NCBI RefSeq assembly: GCF_042680685.1
Contig: NZ_JBHUEA010000013.1
Span: 34,738 to 98,737 of the forward strand
Direction of reading: 5' to 3'
DNA from: Amnibacterium endophyticum
Lineage (GTDB): Bacteria; Actinomycetota; Actinomycetes; Actinomycetales; Microbacteriaceae
DNA length: 64,000 bases
This document shows positions 57,004-64,000 of the stretch, piece after piece. Every line of letters starts with the position of its first letter. Positions within the stretch are counted from its first letter, which is position 1. The notes under the pieces were generated by a model that saw only the letters and a list, made by a program, of their open reading frames with translations, was not told the DNA's origin and searched no databases. Both the position numbers and the translations under genes were made by a program.

Positions 57004-57010
57004 TCCCGGC

Positions 57011-57667
57011 GTGATCGACGTCGTCGCGACGAGACTCGCTCCCGACCTGCTCGACTACCGCGAGGGCTGGGCGCTGCAGCGGCGCACCCACGCCGCGGTC
57101 GTGGGCGGCGCACCGGACGCGCTGATCCTCTGCGAGCACTCCCCCGTCTACACCGCGGGCAAGCGCACCGCGGACGACGAGCGACCCGTGGACGGGACCC
57201 CCGTCGTCGACGTCGACCGGGGCGGGAAGATCACCTGGCACGGGCCCGGCCAGCTGACCGGCTACCCGATCCTGCGGCTGCCCGACCGGCACGAGGTCGT
57301 CGCGTTCGTGCGCGACCTGGAGGCCCTGATGATCGACGTCGCCGCCGCCTTCGGCGTGGTCGGCGAGCGCGTCGAGGGCCGCAGCGGCGTGTGGGTGCGG
57401 ACGTCGGAGGGCTGGGACAAGATCGGCGCGATCGGCCTTCGCGTCCAGGACGGGGTGACCATGCACGGCTTCGCGCTGAACTGCAGCAACGACCTCGCGC
57501 CCTACGACCGGATCGTCGCCTGCGGCATCCGGGACGCCGGCGTCACGACCCTGTCGGCGCTGACCGGCCGCACGATCACGCCCGCCGACGCGGCACCGAT
57601 CGTGCTCCAGCACTTCCGCGACGGCGTCCTCGGCCTCGCGGGCCAGCAGAAGAAGGTGGCCGCATGA
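57011..57667 (+). CDS. lipB: lipoyl(octanoyl) transferase LipB
   Basis: Moves octanoate from ACP to lipoyl domains of dehydrogenase complexes and the glycine cleavage H protein. The 218-residue protein has LILCEHSPVYTAGKRT, the RGGKITWHGPGQLTGYPIL signature, then GRSGVWV, KIGAIGLRVQDGVTMHGFALNCSNDL with the catalytic Lys in DKIGAIG, and YDRIVACGIRDAGVTTL with the catalytic Cys in ACGI. GTG start without a ribosome site but with a -10 element 7 nt upstream. lipA follows with an ATGA overlap. Confidence 0.97.
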   Translation: MIDVVATRLAPDLLDYREGWALQRRTHAAVVGGAPDALILCEHSPVYTAGKRTADDERPVDGTPVVDVDRGGKITWHGPGQLTGYPILRLPDRHEVVAFVRDLEALMIDVAAAFGVVGERVEGRSGVWVRTSEGWDKIGAIGLRVQDGVTMHGFALNCSNDLAPYDRIVACGIRDAGVTTLSALTGRTITPADAAPIVLQHFRDGVLGLAGQQKKVAA

Positions 57668-58716
57668 CCGACCTCGCGACGCCCGGGGTCGTCCGACTCC
57701 CCTCCACGGGCCTCTCCCCCGAGCAGGAGGCCGCCCAGGCCGGGCACCGGCGGATGCTGCGCCTCGAGGCGCGGAACGCGGCGGTGCCGATCGAGCGGAA
57801 GCCGGCGTGGATCCGCACGACCCTGAAGCAGGGCCCCGAGTTCCAGCAGCTGCGCTCGCTCGTGCAGCAGGAGGGCCTGCACACGGTCTGCCAGGAGGCC
57901 GGCTGCCCGAACATCTCGGAGTGCTGGGAGGACCGCGAGGCCACCTTCCTGATCGGCGGGTCCCAGTGCACCCGCCGCTGCGACTTCTGCCAGATCGACA
58001 CGGGCAAGCCCGCCGACTACGACACCGACGAGCCGCGCCGGGTCGCCGAGTCCGTGCGGTCGATGGGGCTGCGCTACGCGACGGTCACCGGCGTGGCCCG
58101 CGACGACCTGCCCGACGAGGGCGCCTGGCTGCACGCGGAGACCGTCCGGCGGATCCACGAGCTGAACCCCGGCACCGGCGTCGAGATCCTCGCCACCGAC
58201 TTCTCCGGCGACCCCGGGCTGCTGCAGGTCGTCTTCGACTCGCGGCCCGAGGTCTTCGCGCACAACGTCGAGACCGTGCCCCGGATCTTCAAGCGGATCC
58301 GGCCCGCCTTCCGCTACGAGCGGTCCCTCGGCGTGCTCACCGCGGCCCGCGACGCCGGCCTCGTCACGAAGTCGAACCTCATCCTCGGCATGGGCGAGAC
58401 GCCCGACGAGGTGCTGCAGGCGCTCGAGGACCTGCACGCGGCCGGCACCGACATCATCACGCTGACCCAGTACCTGCGCCCCACGCCGCGGCACCACCCG
58501 GTCGACCGCTGGGTGACGCCGGCGGAGTTCGAGGACTTCAAGACCGCGGCGGAGGAGATCGGCTTCCTCGGCGTGCTCGCGGGGCCCCTCGTGCGCTCCT
58601 CCTACCGCGCGGGCCGCCTCTACGCCCGCTCGATGGCCGCGAAGGGCCGCGCGCTGCCCGACGGGCTCCAGCACCTCGCCGACCCGTCGCTCGGCTTCGC
58701 GCAGGCGGTCGGCTGA
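57664..58716 (+). CDS. lipA: lipoyl synthase LipA
   Basis: A radical-SAM enzyme that inserts two sulfurs into protein-bound octanoyl groups. The auxiliary cluster motif CQEAGCPNISEC and the SAM-cluster motif CTRRCDFCQ are both intact. VTGVARDDLPDEGAWLHAETVRRIHELNPG, LTAARDAGLVTKSNLILGMGET and LTQYLRPTPRHHPVDRWVTP follow, with the late RSSYRAG serine motif. It is 350 residues long, with an N-terminal extension of about 40 residues usual for actinobacteria. Its start overlaps lipB by 4 nt. Confidence 0.98.
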   Translation: MTDLATPGVVRLPSTGLSPEQEAAQAGHRRMLRLEARNAAVPIERKPAWIRTTLKQGPEFQQLRSLVQQEGLHTVCQEAGCPNISECWEDREATFLIGGSQCTRRCDFCQIDTGKPADYDTDEPRRVAESVRSMGLRYATVTGVARDDLPDEGAWLHAETVRRIHELNPGTGVEILATDFSGDPGLLQVVFDSRPEVFAHNVETVPRIFKRIRPAFRYERSLGVLTAARDAGLVTKSNLILGMGETPDEVLQALEDLHAAGTDIITLTQYLRPTPRHHPVDRWVTPAEFEDFKTAAEEIGFLGVLAGPLVRSSYRAGRLYARSMAAKGRALPDGLQHLADPSLGFAQAVG

Positions 58717-58780
58717 GTCCGCGGCGGCTCCTCGCGCGACGCCACAGGAACCGCGCGAGCGCGCGGGGCACGCTGACGGG

Positions 58781-59302
58781 GTGCCCCTGATCCTGCCGTT
58801 CGACGGCGTGCTGCCTGAGATCCACCCCTCCGCCTTCGTGGCGGACACCGCGACCGTGATCGGGCGGGTGACGATCGAGGCGGACGCCGTCGTCATGTTC
58901 GGCGCCGTGCTCCGCGCGGACCGGGACGCGATCGTGCTCGGTGCCGGCAGCAACCTGCAGGACGGCGTCGTGGTGCACGGCGATCCCGGGTCCCCCGCGC
59001 GCATCGGCGCCGGGGTGAGCGTCGGGCACGGCGCGGTCGTGCACGGCTGCACGGTGGAGGACGACTGCCTGATCGGGATGAACGCGACCGTGCTGAACGG
59101 CGCCGTGATCGGCGCCGGGTCGCTGGTGGCCGGCGGGGCGGTCGTGCTGGAGGGCGCCGAGGTGCCGGCGCGCTCGCTGGTCGCGGGCGTGCCGGGACGG
59201 GTGCGGCGCGGCATCTCCGACGAGGAGGCGGCGCGCATCCGGCAGAACGCGGCGACCTACCGCGAGCTCGCGAGCGCGTACCGCTCCGCCGCGGAGCGCT
59301 GA
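58781..59302 (+). CDS. gamma-class carbonic anhydrase-family protein
   Basis: A 173-residue left-handed beta-helix (hexapeptide repeat) protein: the repeats run from VADTATVIGRVTIEADAVVMFGAVLRAD through IGAGSLVAGGAVVLEGAEVPARSLVAGVPGRVRR. The three His expected to bind metal are in VVHGDPGS and VGHGAVVHGC. RADRDAIVLGAGSNLQDGVVVH is the Arg/Asp/Gln motif. Many members of this YrdA/PaaY-like group show no measured CO2 hydration, so activity is not assured. GTG start; CACGCT lies 6 nt upstream. Confidence 0.9.
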   Translation: MPLILPFDGVLPEIHPSAFVADTATVIGRVTIEADAVVMFGAVLRADRDAIVLGAGSNLQDGVVVHGDPGSPARIGAGVSVGHGAVVHGCTVEDDCLIGMNATVLNGAVIGAGSLVAGGAVVLEGAEVPARSLVAGVPGRVRRGISDEEAARIRQNAATYRELASAYRSAAER

Positions 59303-59436
59303 CTCCGGCACAGGCTCCCCCGTGACGCCGCACGTGTGAGATCGCCCAGGTTCCGCAGAGGTCGCCTCCAGCGAACGGAACGTTTGCGCCCAGGCAAGCA
59401 CTGCACGGTGGAGGTCGTCCCACGGAAGGAGCACGA

Positions 59437-60018
59437 ATGACCGACACCACCGCAGCCGAGCAGCCGCCCCTCGACCCCGACACCTCCGAGGCCACGAAGA
59501 AGCAGCTGGACCGGGCCGTCGAGCAGGGCGACGCCTACAAGGAGGCCGTGCTGTACATGGCCGAGCAGGTGGCCGACACCGGCGGCACGAAGGAGGCGGG
59601 CGACTACCTGGTCGGCTTCGCCATCGAGGAGGCCGAGGGGATGTACTCGCTCGAGGGCGGCGAGCTGCAGTGGAACAACCCCCACGAGGAGAACGCCCAC
59701 GTCGAGATCGCCGTGATGGACGCCGCCGACGGCCGCTTCGTCCCGAACCTCCACGTCACCGCGTCCCTCGTGACGCCCGACGGCGAGGAGCTCGGCCCCT
59801 ACGACCAGCAGCTCGTCTGGCACCCGATGATCTACCACTACGCCCGCAACTGGGTGCTGCCCGCCGACGGGGAGTACACGCTGAAGGTGCACATCGACCC
59901 GGCGCCCTTCCTGCGCCACGACGAGGTGAACGGCCGCCGCTTCGTCGAGCCGGTCGACGTCGAGTTCACGGGCGTGTCGATCGAGCGCGACAAGGAGCCG
60001 GTGCAGCCGCCGCAGTAG
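59437..60018 (+). CDS. P19/Tp34-like (Iron_transport family) protein without signal peptide
   Basis: A 193-residue protein whose residues about 70-185 match the periplasmic P19/Tp34 fold: EENAHVEIAVMDAADGRFVPNLHVTASLVTPDGEELGP, then LVWHPMIYHYARNWVLPADGEYTLKVHIDPAPFLRHDEVNGRRFVEPVDVEFTGV. The metal-binding type residues are His in NAHVEI, His in VWHPM, Met69 in EGMYSLEGG and the late His in FLRHDEV. Known relatives are exported and work with FTR1-type iron permeases. This one has a polar N-terminus (MTDTTAAEQPPLDPDTSE), no signal peptide or lipobox, and no permease nearby, so it may be cytosolic. The ATG has GGAAGGAG upstream. Confidence 0.85.
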   Translation: MTDTTAAEQPPLDPDTSEATKKQLDRAVEQGDAYKEAVLYMAEQVADTGGTKEAGDYLVGFAIEEAEGMYSLEGGELQWNNPHEENAHVEIAVMDAADGRFVPNLHVTASLVTPDGEELGPYDQQLVWHPMIYHYARNWVLPADGEYTLKVHIDPAPFLRHDEVNGRRFVEPVDVEFTGVSIERDKEPVQPPQ

Positions 60019-60054
60019 GGCCGGAAGCGCCTCTCGCCGACAGCGGCACGCCTC

Positions 60055-60147
60055 CCGCTGATCGAGGTGCGAGCGCAGCGAGCCTCGAGGTCACCCGTCG
60101 ACCGGGTGGTCTCAAGGCTCCGCTGCGCTTCCGCACCTCGACCAGCG
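60055..60147. repeat. inverted pair of REP-like units between convergent genes
   Basis: A reversed copy (ATCGAGGTGCGAGCGCAGCG, AGCCTCGAG; 60061-60089) faces a forward copy (TGGTCTCAAGGCTCCGCTGC ... CACCTCGACCAGCGG; 60108-60147). The centre is TCACCCG-TCGA-CCGGGTGG. Together they form one long hairpin of more than 40 nearly paired bases, between the P19-like gene and ftsY. Probably a bidirectional terminator. Confidence 0.8.
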
Positions 60148-60171
60148 GAGGGGGCGGCGCAGGCGGTCCCG

Positions 60172-61044
60172 TCAGCCGACGAGGCCCTGCGCGAAGACGC
60201 TCGGCGTGAAGCCGGTGAGGTCCTGGATGCGCTCGCCCTCCCCGATCAGCTTGATCGGGATGCCCGTCTCGTCCTGCACGCGCAGCACGAAGCCGCCCTT
60301 GGCGCTGCCGTCCAGCTTCGTGATCACGAGGCCGGTGACGCCCGCGGACTCGATGAACGCCTGCGCCTGCAGCACGCCGTTCTGCCCGGTCGTCGCGTCG
60401 AGGACGAGGAGCACCTCGGCGATCGGGGACTGCTTCTCGACGACGCGCTTGATCTTGCCGAGCTCGTCCATCAGGCCGCCCTTGGTGTGCAGGCGGCCGG
60501 CCGTGTCGATCAGCACGATCTCGGTGCCGGTCCGCTTCGCGTACTCGACGGTCTGGAACGCGACGGAGGCCGGGTCCTGGCCCTGCTGCTGCGGCCGGAC
60601 GACGGCCGCGCCGCCGCGCTCCGCCCAGGTGGCGAGCTGCTCGACCGCGGCGGCGCGGAAGGTGTCCGCGGCGCCGACGACGACCGAGCGCCCGAAGTTG
60701 CCGACGTACTTCGCGAGCTTGCCGATCGTCGTCGTCTTGCCGACGCCGTTCACGCCGACGACCAGCACGACCGCGGGCCGGTCCGTCAGCTTGAGCGTGG
60801 GATCGAACCCGGCGAGGCGCTCCTCCACGTCCTCGCGCAGCATCCGCTGCAGGTCCCGCGGGTCGGTCGTGCGGTAGCGCTCGACCTTCTCCTTCAGGTC
60901 CGTGATCATCGACTCGGTGATGTCGGGCCCGAAGTCGGCGCCGATCAGGGCGCCCTCCAGGTCGTCCCACGTGTCCTCGTCGATCGTCCGCACGGCGCCG
61001 AAGAGGTTCCGCAGCCGTGCGCCGAAGCCTCTGCGTTCCGCCAC
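60172..61044 (-). CDS. ftsY: signal recognition particle receptor FtsY
   Basis: Membrane docking GTPase for the Ffh-RNA-ribosome complex. The 290-residue protein consists of the NG domain only: an N-terminal amphipathic start (MAERRGFGARLRNLFGA), DEDTWDDLEGALIGADFGPD, G1 GVNGVGKTTTIGKLA, DTFRAAAVEQLATWAE, DTAGRLHTKGGLMDEL, TKLDGSAKGG and the end GERIQDLTGFTPSVFAQGL. The acidic A domain of enteric FtsY is absent, as usual in this phylum. GTG start at 61044; longer readings run into the divergent dehydrogenase gene. Confidence 0.97.
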   Translation of the reverse strand: MAERRGFGARLRNLFGAVRTIDEDTWDDLEGALIGADFGPDITESMITDLKEKVERYRTTDPRDLQRMLREDVEERLAGFDPTLKLTDRPAVVLVVGVNGVGKTTTIGKLAKYVGNFGRSVVVGAADTFRAAAVEQLATWAERGGAAVVRPQQQGQDPASVAFQTVEYAKRTGTEIVLIDTAGRLHTKGGLMDELGKIKRVVEKQSPIAEVLLVLDATTGQNGVLQAQAFIESAGVTGLVITKLDGSAKGGFVLRVQDETGIPIKLIGEGERIQDLTGFTPSVFAQGLVG

Positions 61045-61095
61045 GACCCCAGTCTCACAGGACTCCGCCCAGCGACGCGCGTTCAGGATGAGGCC

Positions 61096-61971
61096 ATGAC
61101 CGCCTCCTCCCCGAAGATCGCCCTGCTCGGCACCGGCACCATGGGCGCCGGCATGACACGCTCCCTGCTGCGCGCCGGCCTGCCCGTCACCGTCTGGAAC
61201 CGCACGGTCGAGAAGGCGCGGCCGCTCGCCGACGACGGGGCGACCGTCGCGGAGTCGGCCGCGGACGCCGTGCGCGAGGCCGACGTCGTGATCACGATGC
61301 TGTTCGACGCCGACTCGGTCGAGTCCGTGATCGGCGACGTCGCGGACGCGATCGGGGACGCGGTCTGGCTGCAGTCGAGCACGATCGGGCCAGACGGCAC
61401 CGCGCGGCTGGCGCGTCTCGCGGACGAGCGCGGGCTCACCTTCGTGGACGGCCCCGTGCTCGGCACGAAGGGACCGGCGGAGCAGGGGAAGCTCGTCATG
61501 CTCGTCTCCGGGCCCGCCGACGCGATCGACCGCGCGCAGCCCGCGCTCGACGCGATGGGCTCCCGGACGATGCGCCTCGGCGACGAGCCCGGCCGTGCGA
61601 GCGCGCTGAAGATCGTCGCGAACGCCTTCATCGGCACGCTCACGGCGGCGATCGCGCAGAGCGTCGCGCTGGCCGAGTCGCTCGGGCTCGACCCCGCCGA
61701 CTTCACCGGTGCGCTCGCCGGCGGCGCCTCCGACTCCCCCTACGTGCAGGTGAAGGGCAAGGCGATGATCGAGGGGACCACCGAGGACGCGCAGTTCCAG
61801 CTCGACGGCGTGCTGAAGGACCTGCGGCTCGCCCGCGGGACCGCCGAGCAGCAGGGTGTCACCTTGTCGCTGCTCGACGGAGCCGTCGAGGCGTACGACC
61901 GCGCGAGCGGCGATGGGCACGGGAGCGAGGACATGGCCGGGGTCGTCGCGGCCTTCCGACCGGCGGGCTGA
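61096..61971 (+). CDS. NAD(P)-dependent beta-hydroxyacid dehydrogenase (3-hydroxyisobutyrate dehydrogenase family)
   Basis: A 291-residue protein: the Rossmann signature IALLGTGTMGAGMTRSLLRAGLPVTVWNRT, the substrate-binding DGPVLGTKGPAEQGKLVMLVSG and the catalytic Lys in GRASALKIVANAFIGTLTAAIAQSVALAESLGLD. The variant GTKGPAEQGKL (rather than GSxxGAxxG-T) is typical of the family branch that reduces other beta-hydroxy acids, so the substrate is open. CAGGAT lies 6 nt before the ATG. The shikimate-dehydrogenase-like gene follows after 2 nt, forming an operon. Confidence 0.92.
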   Translation: MTASSPKIALLGTGTMGAGMTRSLLRAGLPVTVWNRTVEKARPLADDGATVAESAADAVREADVVITMLFDADSVESVIGDVADAIGDAVWLQSSTIGPDGTARLARLADERGLTFVDGPVLGTKGPAEQGKLVMLVSGPADAIDRAQPALDAMGSRTMRLGDEPGRASALKIVANAFIGTLTAAIAQSVALAESLGLDPADFTGALAGGASDSPYVQVKGKAMIEGTTEDAQFQLDGVLKDLRLARGTAEQQGVTLSLLDGAVEAYDRASGDGHGSEDMAGVVAAFRPAG

Positions 61972-61973
61972 GG

Positions 61974-62777
61974 GTGCTGAACAAGGACACCCGCGTCTGC
62001 ATCTCGCTCGCGGGGCGGCCGAGCGACCTCGGGACGCGGTTCCACAACCGCCTCTACGACGAGCTCGGGCTCGACTTCCTCTACAAGGCGTTCACCACCG
62101 ACGACCTGGAGGGAGCCGTGCGAAGCGTCCGGGCGCTCGGCATCCGGGGCTGCTCGGTCTCGATGCCGTTCAAGACCGCGATCATCCCGTTCCTCGACGG
62201 GCTCGAGCCGTCGGCGGCCGACATCGACGCCGTGAACACGGTCGTGAACGACGAGGGGCGGCTCACCGGGTCGAACACGGACGTCGAGGCGGTCGGCGAG
62301 CTGCTGGAGCGCTCCGGGCTGGACCGCGACCTGCAGGTGGTGCTGCGCGGCAGCGGCAGCATGGCGTCCGCGGTCTCCGCAGCCCTCGCGCGGGCGGGCT
62401 TCGGGCGCACGACGGTGTGGGCGCGGAACGAGGCCGCGGGCCGGGCGATCGCCGAGCGGGACGGGCACGCCTTCACGACGGACCCGGACTCCGGCGACGT
62501 GCTCGTGAACGTGACCCCGATCGGGATGACCGGCCCGGACGAGGACGCGCTCGCGTTCGACGCCGGCCTGCTGCGGGGCGCCTCCGCCGTGATCGACGTC
62601 GTGGCGCTGCCCGCCGAGACGCCGCTGATCCGGGCCGCCCGCGCGGAAGGACTGCCCGTGATCACCGGCGCCGAGGTGCACGCGCTGCAGGCGGCGCTGC
62701 AGTTCGAGCGGTACACGGGCGTCGCGCTCACCCGCGACCAGGTCGACCGCGCATCCCGATTCGCCCGCTCCGCATAG
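61974..62777 (+). CDS. shikimate 5-dehydrogenase-like protein (AroE superfamily)
   Basis: A 267-residue AroE-fold protein. The catalytic Lys is present in VSMPFKTAIIP and the Asp in GSNTDVEAVG. The cofactor loop is GSGSMASAVSAAL rather than GAGGAxxA. The N-terminal SxS shikimate-binding motif of true AroE is replaced by SLAGRPSDLG, and the C-terminus reads EVHALQAALQFERYTGV. It is therefore an AroE-like subgroup whose substrate may not be shikimate. GTG start, 2 nt after the beta-hydroxyacid dehydrogenase gene, so the two probably act on related small acids. Confidence 0.87.
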   Translation: MLNKDTRVCISLAGRPSDLGTRFHNRLYDELGLDFLYKAFTTDDLEGAVRSVRALGIRGCSVSMPFKTAIIPFLDGLEPSAADIDAVNTVVNDEGRLTGSNTDVEAVGELLERSGLDRDLQVVLRGSGSMASAVSAALARAGFGRTTVWARNEAAGRAIAERDGHAFTTDPDSGDVLVNVTPIGMTGPDEDALAFDAGLLRGASAVIDVVALPAETPLIRAARAEGLPVITGAEVHALQAALQFERYTGVALTRDQVDRASRFARSA

Positions 62778-62783
62778 CCCTTG

Positions 62784-62832
62784 CATTTCGTAGGCGGATC
62801 CGAAGTATCAGCCGCAATCCGCCTACGAAATG
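62784..62832. repeat. TTTCATTTCGTAGGCG inverted-repeat element, copy 2
   Basis: Arms CATTTCGTAGGCGGAT (62784-62799) and ATCCGCCTACGAAATG (62817-62832) are 16-bp perfect complements with a 17-nt loop. The right arm is followed by AAAC as in copy 1 at 28697-28753. It starts 7 nt after the shikimate-dehydrogenase-like gene stop and may terminate it. Confidence 0.8.
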
Positions 62833-63014
62833 AAACCCGGAAAGGGGATGTGGCGATTTCCGGGCGCGGATTAGATTGCTGCTACAGCCGCTACCCGACA
62901 TCGGGAGCACCGGAACCGGGGCTCACGACAGCTCGATCGACTGCTCGCCGCGGCCGCCGCGGCGCTGTTGACCCACCCCGCGGGTCCGGCGCCCGGCGGA
63001 CGCGGTGAGGATCG

Positions 63015-64000
63015 TCAGCCCGTGCGGGCCGCGAGCCGCTGGCCGACGACCGCGGAGACACCGTCCTGCCGCATCGAGACGCCGTAGAGCGCGTCCGCGA
63101 TCTCCATCGTCCGCTTCTGATGGGTGATCAGGATCAGCTGCGAGGAGTCGCGCAGCGAGGACACCACCTCGAGCAGCCGGCCGAGGTTCGCGTCGTCGAG
63201 CGCGGCCTCCACCTCGTCGAGGATGTAGAACGGGCTCGGCCGGGCGGTGAAGATCGCGAGCAGGAACGCCACGGCCGCGAGCGAGCGCTCCCCACCGGAC
63301 AGCAGCGACAGGCGCTCGATCCGCTTGCCCGCGGGGCGCACCGACACCTCGACGCCGGGTTCCGCGTCGTCCGTGAGCGAGAGCCGGCCCGTGCCGCCCG
63401 GGAACAGCACGGGGAAGATCCGGGCGAAAGCCGCCTCGGTGTCCGCGTACGCCGCGTCGAAGATCTGCCGCATCCGCGAGTCGAGGTCGTCGACGATCGC
63501 GAGCAGGTCGGCGCGCGTCCGGTGCAGGTCCTCCAGCTGCTCGCCGAGGAACCGGTGCCGCTGCTCGAGCGCCGCGAACTCCTCGAGCGCGAGCGGGTTG
63601 ACCCGCCCCAACCGCGCGAGGCGGCGCTCCGCCGCGGCGAGGCGGCGCTCCTCCTCCCCGCGATCGAGGCCCGGGACCGCCTCCGCGGCGAGCGCTGCCG
63701 CGTCGAGCCCCAGCTCGGTCGCGGCCCGGTCGCGGACGGCGCCGAGGGAGACCTGCAGCTCGTACGCCCGCATGTCGAGGTCCCGCGCCAGGTGGTCGGC
63801 CGCGAGCTCCGCGGCGAGCGCCGCGGTCAGGCCGGCGCGGGCCTCCCGGAGCTCGGCGTCGTGCTCGCGCCGCTCGTGCTCGAGGTGCGCGAGCCGGGTC
63901 GCGGCCTCGGCGGCCGAGCGGTCGATGGACGCCTGCCAGGCTGGCAGCGCCGCGAGCCCCGCCTCGGCCGCCTCCCGCTGCACCCCGCGCTCCGCGGCGC
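63015..64000 (-). CDS. smc: chromosome segregation protein SMC, C-terminal part (runs off the window)
   Basis: The 3' end of smc, open at the window edge. The visible 328 residues hold the end of the coiled coil (RLARLGRVNPLALEEFAALEQRHRFLGEQLEDLHRTRADLL) and the C-terminal ATPase head. The head shows FARIFPVLFPGGTGRLSLTDDAEPGVEVSVRPAGKR, the ABC signature LLSGGERSLAAVAFLLAIF, Walker B SPFYILDEVEAALDDANL and the D-loop. The end is LITHQKRTMEIADALYGVSMRQDGVSAVVGQRLA. The ATP-binding N-terminal head lies outside the window. smc is upstream of ftsY in most actinobacteria, and here two dehydrogenase genes and a repeat lie between them. Confidence 0.96.
   Translation of the reverse strand, partial: AAERGVQREAAEAGLAALPAWQASIDRSAAEAATRLAHLEHERREHDAELREARAGLTAALAAELAADHLARDLDMRAYELQVSLGAVRDRAATELGLDAAALAAEAVPGLDRGEEERRLAAAERRLARLGRVNPLALEEFAALEQRHRFLGEQLEDLHRTRADLLAIVDDLDSRMRQIFDAAYADTEAAFARIFPVLFPGGTGRLSLTDDAEPGVEVSVRPAGKRIERLSLLSGGERSLAAVAFLLAIFTARPSPFYILDEVEAALDDANLGRLLEVVSSLRDSSQLILITHQKRTMEIADALYGVSMRQDGVSAVVGQRLAARTG

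Noticed and set aside
59303..59436. DtxR/IdeR iron box upstream of the P19-like gene
   Set aside because: I looked for a TTAGGTTAGGCTAACCTAA-like palindrome and saw no acceptable match in this 134-bp spacer.
1..64000. tRNA, rRNA, CRISPR, IS or prophage features
   Set aside because: I saw no TPsiC-loop-like GGTTCGAATCC blocks, regular spacer-repeat arrays, transposase or integrase genes (xerC is the housekeeping type). A covariance-model scan would be decisive and was not possible here.

Overview
The window is a very G+C-rich, gene-dense actinobacterial chromosome segment. Frequent GTG starts, GTGA/ATGA stop-start overlaps, a DUF2469 protein beside rnhB, an M23 peptidase opposite rpsB, GlgE, F420-type oxidoreductases and DivIVA-domain proteins together point to the Actinomycetota, most likely Microbacteriaceae. 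Genus cannot be fixed from sequence alone. I recognise 60 protein genes. I saw no rRNA, tRNA, CRISPR array, IS transposase or prophage gene.

Layout. (1) 0-4.7 kb: ligA, mnmA and a cysteine desulfurase, all on the minus strand. (2) 4.7-14.5 kb: an alpha-glucan block with glgX, glgP and a glgE-glgB operon. GlgE extends glucan from maltose-1-phosphate, GlgB branches it, and GlgP and GlgX degrade and debranch it. (3) 14.6-25.7 kb: a soluble Ser/Thr kinase with a GAF-like tail, a WcaJ-type polyprenyl-phosphate sugar transferase, a thioredoxin-fold/TPR protein without redox cysteines beside an unknown membrane protein, a DivIVA-like coiled-coil protein, an AI-2E-family permease, a hydrolase and a lytic-transglycosylase-like protein. 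(4) 25.7-42.9 kb: the conserved translation and cell-envelope block on the minus strand (DivIVA repeat protein, cdsA, frr, pyrH, tsf, rpsB, xerC, phosphoesterase, dprA, comM, yraN, DUF2469, rnhB, lepB, rplS, trmD, rimM, KH protein, rpsP), with an M23 peptidase and map on the plus strand. (5) 43.2-47.9 kb: a three-gene ole operon (oleA, a fused oleBC, oleD) for head-to-head long-chain olefins through a beta-lactone. oleD is crossed by a 10-N assembly gap in C-rich sequence. (6) 48-64 kb: a YbdK-type carboxylate-amine ligase, a small membrane protein, F420-type enzymes, PAP2 and PEBP proteins, ffh, an SDR, a degenerate aldo/keto reductase, an HD protein, lipB-lipA, a gamma-carbonic anhydrase, a P19/Tp34-like protein without signal peptide, ftsY, two dehydrogenases and the 3' end of smc.

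Two non-coding themes stand out. First, many genes carry a TANNNT -10 element 6-8 nt before the start codon, the signature of leaderless transcription. In the 20-bp glgX/desulfurase divergent spacer the two -10 elements overlap in one 7-mer. Second, gene 3' ends carry long near-perfect hairpins: AGCAGGA-rich blocks after glgX, a TTTCATTTCGTAGGCG element present twice, and a dispersed REP-like unit. An inverted repeat of about 125 bp encloses a gene-free stretch at 17.7-18.6 kb and begins at the stop codons of both flanking genes.
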